A stretch of DNA of 64,000 nt, taken from assembly GCA_026391455.1 (NCBI GenBank), contig JAPLEH010000038.1:1-64000 (forward strand), in the 5' to 3' direction. Position numbers and translations under genes: made by a program. This DNA comes from Bacteroidota bacterium (GTDB lineage Bacteria; Bacteroidota; Bacteroidia; Chitinophagales; Chitinophagaceae). Shown here piece by piece: positions 1 to 8,759 of the stretch (the stretch's first letter is position 1; every line of letters starts with the position of its first letter). Below the pieces are notes generated by a model that was not told where the DNA came from, did no database searches, and saw only the letters and a program-made list of their open reading frames with translations.

Positions 1-236
1 TTCATAATAAATGATTATCAGGACATTATACAAATTCTTAAGCAAATTAAATTCAAATCGTTTCCAATTGTATTTTCGCTCAAACACAGTACAGACAAGG
101 GTTTCAAAGAACTAATAAATAAAACAACGCAACGCTAGTGAAAAGTTTTGAGTGGTAATAATGATACCATTAAGCGGTAGTAAGTTACTTATTACTTTAC
201 ACTATTAACTTACCACTTATTACTTACAACTTATTA
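1..236. other. AT-rich intergenic stretch, no gene seen
   Basis: I find no convincing coding frame here. The right half (about 160-236) is made of short related AT-rich words such as ACTTATTACTT and TTACAACTTATT repeated at irregular spacing. This resembles the degenerate intergenic repeats seen again at about 4331-4398. It lies just downstream of the minus-strand gldC gene, and no clear hairpin terminator was seen. Confidence 0.4.
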
Positions 237-587
237 TTATCCTGCTTTATTTTCTTTTAATTGTCTTTCTCTGAATTTTTCATAAAAGCCTTTGGCGAAT
301 GTTTTCATTTCCTCTACCTGGTCCTGGTAGCGGGTGGCGCGTCCATATGTATCGGCCATGGTCATGAGTGTCTGGTAAAAAAAATCCGCCATTTCATCCA
401 CCATCATGTCTTTGGTCCAGAGATCGATGCGAAGGGCCGCTTTTTCTGCCCCATCCCAGAACGCGATCATCATGGCTTTGGCCTTTTGTGCCTGTTCGGC
501 AGAACTATCGGATGCACTCCAGCTAATGGATTGCGGTATACGGTTATCGTCGGTCGCCACTTGTATGGCTATTGTGGATGTATTCAT
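237..587 (-). CDS. gldC: gliding motility protein GldC
   Basis: A 116-residue protein matching the GldC family of Bacteroidota, a small cytoplasmic protein linked to gliding motility and type IX secretion. Its exact role is unknown. The family signature is visible: a strand starting near residue 5, the segment IPQSISWSASDS, then RIDLWTKDMMVDEMADFFYQ and MADTYGRAT. I placed the start at the ATG at 587 because MNTSTIAIQV matches the family N-terminus. An upstream in-frame start at 647 would add 20 residues that look non-native. It is followed about 75 bases upstream by a glycosyltransferase on the same strand, with no evident functional link. No other gld/spr genes are in the window, although two type IX cargo proteins are. 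Confidence 0.88.
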   Translation of the reverse strand: MNTSTIAIQVATDDNRIPQSISWSASDSSAEQAQKAKAMMIAFWDGAEKAALRIDLWTKDMMVDEMADFFYQTLMTMADTYGRATRYQDQVEEMKTFAKGFYEKFRERQLKENKAG

Positions 588-663
588 ATTATCAATTAAA
601 GGGCGCAAAGATACAAACAACCGGCGAGAGGGTGTGTAGCCATTCATTTTGTATACCCGGAGG

Positions 664-1785
664 CTATATCACTTTTCTCAATATGTATTTTTCAAACCAG
701 TTTTCTTCAAAATTGGCTGCATACTGAATTGCAAGATCCTGGGATTGCATCACCAGTGCCGAACGGCGGTTTTCATCTTTATACAATAGCATGATTTTTT
801 CGGCCATATCATTGATTTCTGTCGTATTCGCATACAAGCATGCTTCCCCGGCTACCTCCTCTGCTGCTGAACCGCGTGCAACAATAACGGGGATGCCGCA
901 TTGGAGTGCCTCTGAAAAATATACCGGTATATCTTCCCGTATGGCTGGATATACAAGGGCATAAGCCGCACCGGTTAAAGCCGCACGCTCCTCCGTAGTG
1001 AGTTCACCGGCAAACACAATATCATTTCTGTAAACGTATGTTTTCAGGCTTTCCGTAAAGGAGGAATAATCAGCTTCGGGATTTTTGGCAAAAACCAGTT
1101 TCATACTGGTCTTCTGCCGCTTCTTAAATACTGAAAATGCCTTGAGCAGGTTGATTATATTTTTTCCCGCATGTACCGGGCCATTATATAAAAGGTATTC
1201 GGTGCCGCCGGTATAGCGCTCTTTTACCGGCTGCCGGTCGGCATAGGCAAGGGGCTGGAAGCAGGCATGTGCAGGAATGGGTATGGTATGAATGTTTTCA
1301 GTGGGTATCTGGTAATAGCTATGTACCACCGCAGCAGAGCGTTGTATAAAGACAAACAGGGATACGGCCCTGCTGAGCGATGCAAATAAGTTCTTATCAA
1401 CAAAAGCTGCCTTTGAGCGGGTATACAGGGACTCCTTATGTAAATGCTCGAGCGTGGGGAGCAGGATCGCTTCAGGAATACCTGATTTCGGGCACCCATA
1501 CCCGGAAGCAGATAACAGGACAGATGCACCGGCTTTCTTTAAGATAGAGGGTAGTGAGATAGCGGTCCACCATTTCCAGCGCCAGGCACGTGAATAGCCC
1601 GCTTCAGCCTTAATGTACTGTATATTACTACCGGTAATGGGTATGCGAAAATCTTTATTTACAATAAAAACAAACGAATGTTCAGTATGTCTGGATGCCA
1701 CCCGGCTCATCATACCGACCAGGAGCCTGCTGTACTCCGCAGCATGCGAAGATGTTAAGAAACTGATATTGACTGCAATAATCAT
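664..1785 (-). CDS. glycosyltransferase family 4 (group 1)
   Basis: A 373-residue GT-B-fold glycosyltransferase that probably adds a sugar to an envelope polysaccharide or lipid from a nucleotide-sugar donor. The substrate is unknown. The C-terminal half carries the GT4 pattern: LLYNGPVHAGKNIINLLKAF (donor-domain start), then the loop YPAIREDIPVYFSEALQCGIPVI, whose glutamate-rich EX7E-like segment binds the nucleotide sugar. I prefer the ATG at 1785 over a TTG at 1797, because a TAnnTTTG box (TACCTTTG, minus strand, 1795-1802) overlaps the TTG. That would make the transcript nearly leaderless. Together with the GT at 63201-64000 it is one of several glycan genes in the window. Confidence 0.8.
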   Translation of the reverse strand: MIIAVNISFLTSSHAAEYSRLLVGMMSRVASRHTEHSFVFIVNKDFRIPITGSNIQYIKAEAGYSRAWRWKWWTAISLPSILKKAGASVLLSASGYGCPKSGIPEAILLPTLEHLHKESLYTRSKAAFVDKNLFASLSRAVSLFVFIQRSAAVVHSYYQIPTENIHTIPIPAHACFQPLAYADRQPVKERYTGGTEYLLYNGPVHAGKNIINLLKAFSVFKKRQKTSMKLVFAKNPEADYSSFTESLKTYVYRNDIVFAGELTTEERAALTGAAYALVYPAIREDIPVYFSEALQCGIPVIVARGSAAEEVAGEACLYANTTEINDMAEKIMLLYKDENRRSALVMQSQDLAIQYAANFEENWFEKYILRKVI

Positions 1786-2057
1786 AGGCTGCTGCAAAGG
1801 TATTGGTTGGCTGCAATAGTTCCTTAGTAAATCAACTCTTCCCGGGCAACCATAAGAGATAAAACAACTACTGTCTTCACGTCATTGCCCTCATAAGGCG
1901 GGAGTTAATTTCCTGTAATCTGTATCACGCATATTTTCTGTGGATATTCATGAAATACCGGAATGAAAATCGGGCATAAGTACAATTGCTTAATTCTATA
2001 ATGCTGTCTACTTTTATCCCGCCGCCAGCATTGATCACTGAACCAAAACATAACCCT

Positions 2058-3260
2058 ATGACTAAACTTTACCCAGCCATTATTTATGGCGGCCGTCTTT
2101 TTATCTTACTCCAGCTATTCATTATTCAGGGAGTAAATGCGCAGTGTCCATACAATGTACCGCCGGGTACAACGGTGTTTGACACAACGATCAATACTCC
2201 TGCCGGAATTAATACACTCCAGATAAAAGTTCCTCAGATAGACCCTTTTACCGGTATGATCACCTGTCTTCGTGTTTGTATCTCTATTACTGGTGTGGTG
2301 GATTCTGTAAGCGTTGAGAATAATTCTGCGTCGCCGCAAACCGCAGATGTATATTATATAAGATCGGATCAGATGTCAGGCCCGGGACTATCATCCCCCT
2401 TGTCCAACAGTATCAATCACCATTATGGACCCTATGCACTCGGGTCTACCAATGGTGTGCTGGGTTCCGGGCCTGACTTCAGGGCTATTTCCAGGGATAC
2501 CCTGCTCAATGCCGTACAGGTTTGTCAAACGGTCAACCGGCTGGACTCCTTATCCCAGTTTTATGGTCATGACAGCATTACCTATTTGTACAATATCACT
2601 GCGTTTACCAATGTAACCTGTACTGGTGGAAACTATAACAGTATGGTGGCTACTTCAGCGATTGTTCGTTTTCGGTTTGAATTTTGTACCTGCCCCGGTT
2701 ACGTGTTACCGCTCCGTGTGTACCAATTTGGTGTAACGAAGCCAGCCGAAAACCGGGCAAAGCTGAGCTGGTCGGGTTTTGACGATCCCGGAACAGATTA
2801 TTATTATGTGGCAGAAGTGAGCAGAGATGGCAGGCAGTTTCATACGGCTGGCCGGGTCAATAAGAACCAGCCAGGTAATGATACCTACCAGTATTATTAT
2901 ACTACCAGGCAGGATGAACGGGGAGCCATGTATTTCAGGATCAAACAGGTGTATGGGAATGGATTTTCACGATTCAGTGAAATCAAGCAGGTTGTCCTGA
3001 AAAATTCCGAAAACCCTAAATTTTTTGTTACTCCGAACCCCTCAAATGGCATTGTTGGTATCAAATTTGATAATAATGGGGGAGGAAAAATGAAACTAGA
3101 AATATTCAATATACAAGGGCAGCAGGCAGTGAACCGGGATATTGAAATTACAGGAAGTTCTTATTATCAATTGCCAGTCATTTCCAAAGGTATGTACTGG
3201 GTAAGGATTACCGATCTTTCCAGTCAATTATCTGCTGTCAGTCAACTTATCATTAAATGA
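2058..3260 (+). CDS. secreted protein with type IX secretion (type A) sorting domain
   Basis: A 400-residue exported protein of unknown function. An N-terminal signal peptide is visible (hydrophobic IIYGGRLFILLQLFIIQGVNAQ). A cysteine-bearing N-terminal domain follows (residues about 30-215), then a fibronectin-like segment (KLSWSGFDDPGTDYYYVAEVSRDG). The C-terminal roughly 75 residues form a type A sorting domain with the hallmark PNPSNGIVGIKF, the segment KLEIFNIQGQ and the ending SQLIIK. This domain directs passage through the type IX system and surface attachment. I chose the ATG at 2058 because the signal peptide begins there; an upstream TTG would add 24 odd residues. A strong terminator follows. 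It stands alone in its transcription unit. Confidence 0.85.
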   Translation: MTKLYPAIIYGGRLFILLQLFIIQGVNAQCPYNVPPGTTVFDTTINTPAGINTLQIKVPQIDPFTGMITCLRVCISITGVVDSVSVENNSASPQTADVYYIRSDQMSGPGLSSPLSNSINHHYGPYALGSTNGVLGSGPDFRAISRDTLLNAVQVCQTVNRLDSLSQFYGHDSITYLYNITAFTNVTCTGGNYNSMVATSAIVRFRFEFCTCPGYVLPLRVYQFGVTKPAENRAKLSWSGFDDPGTDYYYVAEVSRDGRQFHTAGRVNKNQPGNDTYQYYYTTRQDERGAMYFRIKQVYGNGFSRFSEIKQVVLKNSENPKFFVTPNPSNGIVGIKFDNNGGGKMKLEIFNIQGQQAVNRDIEITGSSYYQLPVISKGMYWVRITDLSSQLSAVSQLIIK

Positions 3261-3291
3261 CCTCTTAGGTGGAAGAGGATGGTGGCTTGTA

Positions 3292-3326
3292 AAAGGGGCC
3301 TTGGTTCGGGGCCCCTTTCTTTTTTT
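3292..3326 (+). terminator. intrinsic terminator of the sorting-domain gene
   Basis: The stem AAAGGGGCC (3292-3300) pairs with GGCCCCTTT (3310-3318) and is followed by a run of T. It sits 31 bases after the stop codon at 3260. Confidence 0.85.
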
Positions 3327-3401
3327 CCTCCCGGTCAAATCTCCCTATACTTCCTTTTTCAGATTTCTTTCTATACATTTGTCGCAATCATTCCCTAATT
3401 A

Positions 3402-4100
3402 ATGGAGTACAATACCACAAGAAATCATCTCACGATGCGTGAATACGGGCGTCATGTTCAGAAAATGGTAGAGCATATCATGACGATCGAAGACCCTGAG
3501 AGAAGACAGCGAAATGCACAGGCAGCTATTGAACTGATGGGTTTTTTGAACCCGCACCTCAAAAATGTTGAGGATTTCAGGCATAAATTATGGGATCACC
3601 TTTTTCTGATCTCTGATTTTACCCTCGATGTAAAATCACCCTATCCCATTCCCACCCGGGAAACCCTGAAGGCAAGACCGAACCCGCTCCCCTATCCCAA
3701 ACGCTACCCCCGGTTGTTTCACCTGGGCAAAAACCTGGAAGTGATCATTGATAAAGCACTGAAGGAAGAGAATCCCGAAAAGCGATTGGGCTTTGCGAAT
3801 GCCATTGCCTACTACATGAAGCTCGCCTATAATAACTGGCATAAAGAAACTGTACACGACGATGCCATTCAAAGCGAACTGACTGGTATCACCGACGGAC
3901 AGCTCACCTTTACCAATACACCTTTTGTAAAAGCGTTCCGTCCGCAACAGGAAGGACGTGATAACCGGGGTAATAATTTTGGTAAACGCAACAACGGCGG
4001 AAAGTTTCAGCAACGTGGCGGTGGCGGCAATAACCGTAGAAATGACGGACGCGATAACCGTGGCGGCGGCGGTGGCGGTTTCAAGAAAAAAAGATTCTGA
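3402..4100 (+). CDS. DUF4290 domain protein with RGG-like tail
   Basis: A 232-residue protein of the Bacteroidota-specific DUF4290 family, function unknown. The family core spans about residues 1-185 and starts MEYNTTRNHLTMREYGRHVQ. It includes LGKNLEVIIDKALKEE, which aligns with known members. It is cytoplasmic, since no signal is visible. The last 45 residues are low-complexity Gly/Asn/Arg (NFGKRNNGGKFQQRGGGGNN type) ending in GGGFKKKRF. This resembles RGG-type RNA-binding tails and suggests nucleic-acid or ribosome contact; that part is inference. A TAnnTTTG box (TACATTTG, 3374-3381) lies 20 bases before the ATG. It is followed by repeat-rich intergenic DNA and then murA. Confidence 0.85.
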   Translation: MEYNTTRNHLTMREYGRHVQKMVEHIMTIEDPERRQRNAQAAIELMGFLNPHLKNVEDFRHKLWDHLFLISDFTLDVKSPYPIPTRETLKARPNPLPYPKRYPRLFHLGKNLEVIIDKALKEENPEKRLGFANAIAYYMKLAYNNWHKETVHDDAIQSELTGITDGQLTFTNTPFVKAFRPQQEGRDNRGNNFGKRNNGGKFQQRGGGGNNRRNDGRDNRGGGGGGFKKKRF

Positions 4101-4170
4101 TTACAAAAGATATTACAATAGTAAATGGTTGATGAGAATGTTCTTATCAGCCATTTTTGTTTCATCTTTG

Positions 4171-4260
4171 CCGGAGGGGAAGACGGAGAGACCGAAAGTC
4201 GGGAAGACCGAAAGTCGGAGAGACGGGAAGTCGGAAAGTGTAAAGTCCGTGAGACCGGCG
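4171..4260. repeat. GA-rich degenerate short repeats
   Basis: About 90 bases built of variants of GACCGAAAGTCGG and GACGGGAAGTCGG. Several copies are in direct orientation with a period of roughly 15-18 bases. No plausible frame is present. It resembles lineage-specific intergenic repeat arrays. It lies between DUF4290 and murA. Confidence 0.55.
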
Positions 4261-4330
4261 ATTGATGAGATAAATGGATTGCATTTTTAGCGCGGTAATT
4301 CAAGGATATTCATTGACAATCCCATAGCAA

Positions 4331-4398
4331 TCGGGTCACTATTGACCATTCACCACCTGCCTGCCGGCAGGTTGACTATTGACAATTCACTATTCACA
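4331..4398. repeat. REP-like intergenic element with palindromic core
   Basis: Two related words, TCACTATTGACCATTCAC and GACTATTGACAATTCAC, flank the palindrome ACCTGCCTGCCGGCAGGT (4355-4372; stem ACCTGCC/GGCAGGT). The element ends only 7 bases before the murA ATG, so it must lie in its promoter or leader region. Confidence 0.55.
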
Positions 4399-4404
4399 TA
4401 TTTT

Positions 4405-5712
4405 ATGCATTCATTTGAAGTACGAGGAGGAAAAAAGTTAAGCGGGGAAATCATTCCACAGGGCGCTAAAAACGAAGCGCTCCAGATTATCAGTGCCGTA
4501 TTGTTGACACCCGAAAAAGTAACCCTCACCAATATTCCTGATATCATTGATGTGAATTTATTGATTGAACTACTGGGCGAAATGAATGTGCAGGTGGACA
4601 GGATCAGCCGGGATACTTGTACTTTTTGTGCGGCTGATGTAAATATTGATTACCTGCACAGTGAAGCATATAAAAAGAAAAGCGGTAAATTGCGGGGTTC
4701 TGTTATGCTGGCAGGTCCTATGCTGGCGCGCTATAAAAAAGCCTTTATACCCAAGCCCGGTGGCGATAAGATCGGGCGTCGAAGACTGGATACCCATATC
4801 ATTGGTTTTGAAAAACTCGGTGCTTCATTTAATTACCATGAAGAAGATGGTTTTTTTCACCTGGAAGCGCCGAACCTGAAAGGGGCCAGTATGCTGCTGG
4901 ATGAACCCTCTGTAACGGGTACTGCCAATATTGTAATGGCCGCTTCGATGGCCAAAGGCACCACCACCATTTACAATGCCGCCTGTGAGCCCTATTTACA
5001 GCAATTGTGCAGGATGCTGAACCGGATGGGGGCGAAAATTTCCGGCATCGGCAGCAATATGCTGATCATTGAGGGTGTGGAGCAACTGGGCGGTACCGAT
5101 CACCGGATGCTACCCGACATGATCGAAGTGGGTTCCTTTATCGGACTTGCCGCCATGACACAAAGTGATATCACCATTAAAAATGCCGGCATCGAACACC
5201 TGGGCATAATACCGGAGAAGTTTCAGCAACTAGGTATACAACTGAATTTTAAAGGCGATGATATTCATATCCCTTCACAGGAATTATACGAGATACAAAC
5301 ATTTCTTGATGGATCAGTAATGACTATTTATGATCATCCCTGGCCCGGATTTACACCCGATCTGCTCAGTATCATACTCGTTACCGCCATACAGGCAAAA
5401 GGTTCGGTGCTCATTCACCAGAAAATGTTTGAAAGCCGTTTATTTTTCGTAGACAAACTCATTGATATGGGTGCCCGCATCGTACTATGCGATCCGCACC
5501 GGGCAGTCGTGATCGGACTCGAAAGAGAACAAATGCTGCGCGGTATTACCATGAGCAGCCCGGATATACGAGCAGGTGTGGCCTTGCTGATCGCAGCGCT
5601 CAGCGCCGAGGGAAAAAGCATCATTCAGAATATTGAGCAAATAGACCGTGGATACCAGAACATTGACGGTAGATTGCAACAGCTCGGAGCTGATATTAAG
5701 CGGATTGTATGA
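4405..5712 (+). CDS. murA: UDP-N-acetylglucosamine 1-carboxyvinyltransferase, Asp-type active site
   Basis: A 435-residue cytoplasmic enzyme that transfers enolpyruvate from PEP to UDP-GlcNAc, the first committed step of peptidoglycan synthesis. Visible features are the substrate-binding QGAKNEAL (Lys22, Asn23), the GSVMLAGPMLAR helix and the catalytic loop PKPGGDKIGRRRLDTH. The usual catalytic cysteine of the loop (Cys115 in E. coli) is Asp121 here. That residue type occurs in mycobacterial, chlamydial and Bacteroides MurA and is known to remove sensitivity to fosfomycin. I chose the ATG at 4405 because MHSFEVRGG matches family N-termini. An in-frame upstream start lies inside repeat DNA. 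Its stop overlaps the ATG of the next gene (ATGA). Confidence 0.95.
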   Translation: MHSFEVRGGKKLSGEIIPQGAKNEALQIISAVLLTPEKVTLTNIPDIIDVNLLIELLGEMNVQVDRISRDTCTFCAADVNIDYLHSEAYKKKSGKLRGSVMLAGPMLARYKKAFIPKPGGDKIGRRRLDTHIIGFEKLGASFNYHEEDGFFHLEAPNLKGASMLLDEPSVTGTANIVMAASMAKGTTTIYNAACEPYLQQLCRMLNRMGAKISGIGSNMLIIEGVEQLGGTDHRMLPDMIEVGSFIGLAAMTQSDITIKNAGIEHLGIIPEKFQQLGIQLNFKGDDIHIPSQELYEIQTFLDGSVMTIYDHPWPGFTPDLLSIILVTAIQAKGSVLIHQKMFESRLFFVDKLIDMGARIVLCDPHRAVVIGLEREQMLRGITMSSPDIRAGVALLIAALSAEGKSIIQNIEQIDRGYQNIDGRLQQLGADIKRIV

Positions 5713-6326
5713 TGTGGAAGTCCGTAATTCTTGCGATTTTTGTATTTGCCGGCCATCATGCAGTGGCACAGGACAAAAGTTTCTTTGCGAAAGGTTATTT
5801 GCTGCATTTTAAAGATACCACCCCGTGCCGCATCTGGCTCAACCCTGATGCACCTTATTTCAAAGCAGATCTCACTGTTTGGATTAATGATACATCGCGC
5901 ATTATTTCATTGAATCGCAATGACAGTCTCACGGGTTTTGGTATTACTGAAACGGGATATGAGCGGCATTTGGGCAAAATAAAAGCAGAACTTCCTGGGA
6001 GAACAGTACCCATATATGTACCTAAACTAGTGACGGGGCCAGTGGAAATATATGAGCATATCTTTATGATGACTATTACAAATCATTCTACTGAAGTAAC
6101 AAGAAAGGAGAACTACGTAAATTATTATATTGGCAAAACAGATTCCACAGATTACCAGCCTGCAGAACTGGTTCGGTCATTCACAGTAAAAAAAATGCAC
6201 CGGTATTTTGGAGATTTTTCTGAACTGGGAAAAATAAAGGAGAAAAAAATTACACCGGAACAACTGATCGACCTGGCACGGGCTTATAACGATTGGTATA
6301 TTCAAAAAAAACAAAATGGCATTTGA
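5709..6326 (+). CDS. secreted protein of unknown function, coupled to murA
   Basis: A 205-residue protein I do not recognise. A signal peptide is visible (MMWKSVILAIFVFAGHHAVAQ, cleavage after VAQ), so it should be periplasmic or outside the cell. The mature part is mixed alpha/beta with segments such as PYFKADLTVWINDTSRIISL and ETGYERHLGKIKAELPGRTV. No lipobox, repeat or catalytic motif stands out. The ATG overlaps the murA stop codon and the 3' end overlaps the next gene by 11 bases, so the three are probably cotranscribed and translationally coupled. The second ATG at 5712 is an equally possible start. Confidence 0.72.
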   Translation: MMWKSVILAIFVFAGHHAVAQDKSFFAKGYLLHFKDTTPCRIWLNPDAPYFKADLTVWINDTSRIISLNRNDSLTGFGITETGYERHLGKIKAELPGRTVPIYVPKLVTGPVEIYEHIFMMTITNHSTEVTRKENYVNYYIGKTDSTDYQPAELVRSFTVKKMHRYFGDFSELGKIKEKKITPEQLIDLARAYNDWYIQKKQNGI

Positions 6327-6915
6327 TATTTTTTCTGAAAACAGGGTGTTTGAAAATGAACGGGTATTACTTCGTCCCATCGAACTATCTGACACCGTAC
6401 ATCTACTTCCTTTCTCACTCCAGGAACCCGAGATATGGACATACGGACTTGTTACTGCCGCTGGTGAAGACAACCTTAGTAAATACATTCATACCGCTGT
6501 GGCAAATCGTGAAGCCCGGAAAGAATATGCCTTTATCGTGTACGACAAAAAAACAAACAGGTATGCAGGAAGTACCCGCTTCTATGATATACAACAGGAA
6601 TATTTTACCACCCAACTTGGCTATACCTGGTATGGAAATTCCTTTCAGCGTACAGGGCTGAACAGGCATTGCAAATTCTTGTTGCTTCGTTTTGCATTTG
6701 AAGAATGGGGTCTGGAGCGGGTCGAGTTCCGCGCAGATGCTGCCAATGAAAAAAGTGTGGCCGCCATGAAAGGCATCGGATGTACAGCAGAAGGCATCCT
6801 CCGCAATCATTTACCCAATACTACCGGCGGAAGACGCGACAGTATCATTCTCAGTATTCTCCGTACCGAATGGTACAGCCATGTGAAAGCGGATCTGCTC
6901 CGTAAAATTTACTGA
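6316..6915 (+). CDS. GNAT family N-acetyltransferase (RimJ/RimL type)
   Basis: A 199-residue acetyltransferase of the RimJ/RimL-like subgroup, which uses acetyl-CoA to modify an amine on a protein or small molecule; the substrate is unknown. The order of elements fits: VLLRPIELSDTVHLLPFS (start strand and helix), FIVYDKKTNRYAGSTRFY, LGYTWYGNSFQRTGLN (CoA-binding region) and LERVEFRADAANEKSVAAMK, then GCTAEGILRNHL. It begins inside the end of the preceding gene, which indicates an operon with murA. It ends in a long intergenic stretch. Confidence 0.88.
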   Translation: MAFDIFSENRVFENERVLLRPIELSDTVHLLPFSLQEPEIWTYGLVTAAGEDNLSKYIHTAVANREARKEYAFIVYDKKTNRYAGSTRFYDIQQEYFTTQLGYTWYGNSFQRTGLNRHCKFLLLRFAFEEWGLERVEFRADAANEKSVAAMKGIGCTAEGILRNHLPNTTGGRRDSIILSILRTEWYSHVKADLLRKIY

Positions 6916-7716
6916 TCTGATTGAATTACATCTTCTCACGTATGCAAGCTTAGTGCAGCCTCTCAGCAGCACATAAGAGTTAACGCGTATATTCAAATGA
7001 AACACGGCTATAGTCTTCACATCCTTCGATAATTATTGTAAATTAGTTATAAACATTTTTGAGAAAGGCATGTTCTTTGGGAATACGAGTATGCTGTGCG
7101 GGCAGATATCCTGCTGACAGAAACAGTTTTTACCACTCACCGGTTTTTTATGCAGTCGTCCGGCATTGCCGGCCATAATCACCGGGATATACCGGTGTAT
7201 TATGAAGGGCCGTATTTTCTTTTGAAATACGGCCCTTGTTTATCTCAGAGCGCCAACATAAATATGTTCCGGTAAAAACATAGCTAAGGGGAAATGCTGT
7301 ATGCCGGTTCTAAGCAATTTTTATGGGTATCTAATAATTTACTATTACTTCTGTTCCTTTATTTACACTTATTCATTACCGTTAGCAAAAATAAAAACGT
7401 ATCCGTAATACCCGGAACGCCACATAAGATTTACAGTGGCATTATAATTGTCGCATTTACAAAGGAATCTTTTGACGACACACTGCTTAATATTTTTTTC
7501 AGTGACATTCATGGGTTAGTAAGTGAATACCCTGAATATTTCGGCCGGATCAGCAACACGTTTGAGATAAAGCGTTGTGTTTGCTTTTGGGCTGAAAACA
7601 GTTGTATTGCTTTACATGCATTGTTGCTGCAAATGGGATAACCTGAACACCCATAAAATAGTAAGGCGTTCAACCATTGCACGTAAGACATGGTATCATT
7701 ACTAAAACCACACAGT
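6916..7716. other. 800-base gap without a convincing gene
   Basis: No recognisable protein is encoded here. A 115-codon open frame at 7294-7641 has a hydrophobic start but an atypical, cysteine-rich composition and no family resemblance, so I do not call it. The notable content is three inverted repeats between 7160 and 7237: CCGGCATTGCCGG (7160-7172), CACCGG/CCGGTG (7180-7197) and a strong hairpin at 7205-7237 described separately. The final roughly 70 bases probably hold the promoter of the lipoprotein at 7717. Confidence 0.4.
7205..7240 (+). terminator. strong hairpin, terminator-like, 290 bases from the nearest gene
   Basis: The stem AAGGGCCGTATTT (7205-7217) pairs perfectly with AAATACGGCCCTT (7225-7237) around a 7-base loop, followed by GTTT. 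It may end the murA/GNAT transcript or a non-coding transcript from the 7000-7200 region. The T tail is weak. Confidence 0.55.
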
Positions 7717-8667
7717 ATGAAAAAGATCATTGCACTTTCACTCACGCTCGGCGCTGTTGTTATGTACACCAGTTGTACCAAACAAAAAGAGATTGGGAAT
7801 GACCCTGCTTCAGCTCCCGCACAATCGGAGAACAATGTAAGTAATGCAGCACCACCTCCGCCTGCTCCTGCGGCCTGTGCCACCAAGTATCTCGACCTGG
7901 CCATTGATCCTGCCACCGGCAGGGGATTACTTTACAAAATTGATAACTCACCCAGCAATGCACCGGTGACCATTACTGCCCTGAATGGTTCAGCAGGCAA
8001 CAACATCATCGGCAGCAGTTTGCCGGCAACTACTGTATTAAAGATGACTGGTCTTTCTTATGATCCCGCTACCGGTATCTGTTATGGTATTACAGGCAAT
8101 GGTGGTTCGCATCCCAATTCGCTCATCCGTTTCAATCTTGCAGATCCGAATGTGGTTGGCATTACGCCGCTTATTTCCGGAGGCGGAGCTATCGACCTCA
8201 GTGATATAGAAAGAAATCCGGCAACAGGAAGATATTATGCTATTAACCGTGCGGTAGCGGCAAATAACCGCATCGTAATTGTGGATGTATTCACCGCCAA
8301 TGTTTTCTTCCTGCCTCTTACAACCGGTTTACCACTTCGTGGTCTGGCCGTGGATCCGGGTGGAAAATTATACCTCATGCGTATGACTGGTACCAGTGGA
8401 AATGTATATGTGGCTGACCCCGCTACAGGCGGCATTATTCTTGGCCCCTGCCCTTATGGCGTGGTTATTGCACCGGGATTCATTGGCGCAGGTGCTGAAA
8501 TGGGTCTTCATTTTGATGATGTATGTACCAATCTGCTCATTACCGGCAATTTCAATGGCACCAGCTTCCGCCTCACGGATGCGTTACCGGCTTGTCTGGG
8601 CGGACCTGTTCCTGCTTCAGTGCCGGTGGGTATCAGGCCTACAGTGGATTTCGCACGGCTTAATTAA
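7717..8667 (+). CDS. lipoprotein with beta-propeller-like repeats
   Basis: A 316-residue predicted lipoprotein of unknown function. The N-terminus MKKIIALSLTLGAVVMYTSC has a type II signal with the acylated Cys at about residue 20. A Pro/Ala-rich linker follows. The rest shows repeated blade-like units with DPATGxxY/L motifs (IDPATGRGLLYKID, YDPATGICYGI, RNPATGRYYAI, VDPGGKLYLM, ADPATGGIIL). This is typical of SGL/NHL-type beta-propellers. I chose the ATG at 7717 over one at 7690 because the lipoprotein signal starts there. It converges on the lipocalin-like gene at 8760, with a hairpin between them. Confidence 0.78.
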   Translation: MKKIIALSLTLGAVVMYTSCTKQKEIGNDPASAPAQSENNVSNAAPPPPAPAACATKYLDLAIDPATGRGLLYKIDNSPSNAPVTITALNGSAGNNIIGSSLPATTVLKMTGLSYDPATGICYGITGNGGSHPNSLIRFNLADPNVVGITPLISGGGAIDLSDIERNPATGRYYAINRAVAANNRIVIVDVFTANVFFLPLTTGLPLRGLAVDPGGKLYLMRMTGTSGNVYVADPATGGIILGPCPYGVVIAPGFIGAGAEMGLHFDDVCTNLLITGNFNGTSFRLTDALPACLGGPVPASVPVGIRPTVDFARLN

Positions 8668-8701
8668 GGATCTCACATAGCCTTTCCTTAATATAAGACA
8701 G

Positions 8702-8726
8702 GCCCCGGCGTAATGCCGGGGCTTTG
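8702..8726 (+). terminator. terminator between convergent genes
   Basis: The stem GCCCCGGC (8702-8709) pairs with GCCGGGGC (8715-8722), followed by TTTGTTGTT. It lies 35 bases after the 7717 gene and may serve both convergent genes. Confidence 0.75.
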
Positions 8727-8759
8727 TTGTTATTTGCCTTCTGGTAAATGATAAGTTCG

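Noticed and set aside
7294-7641. A 115-codon plus-strand open frame in the 6916-7716 gap
   Set aside because: Composition (many Leu and Cys, no domain) and lack of any motif are those of chance frames; the region overlaps only noise and the following promoter.
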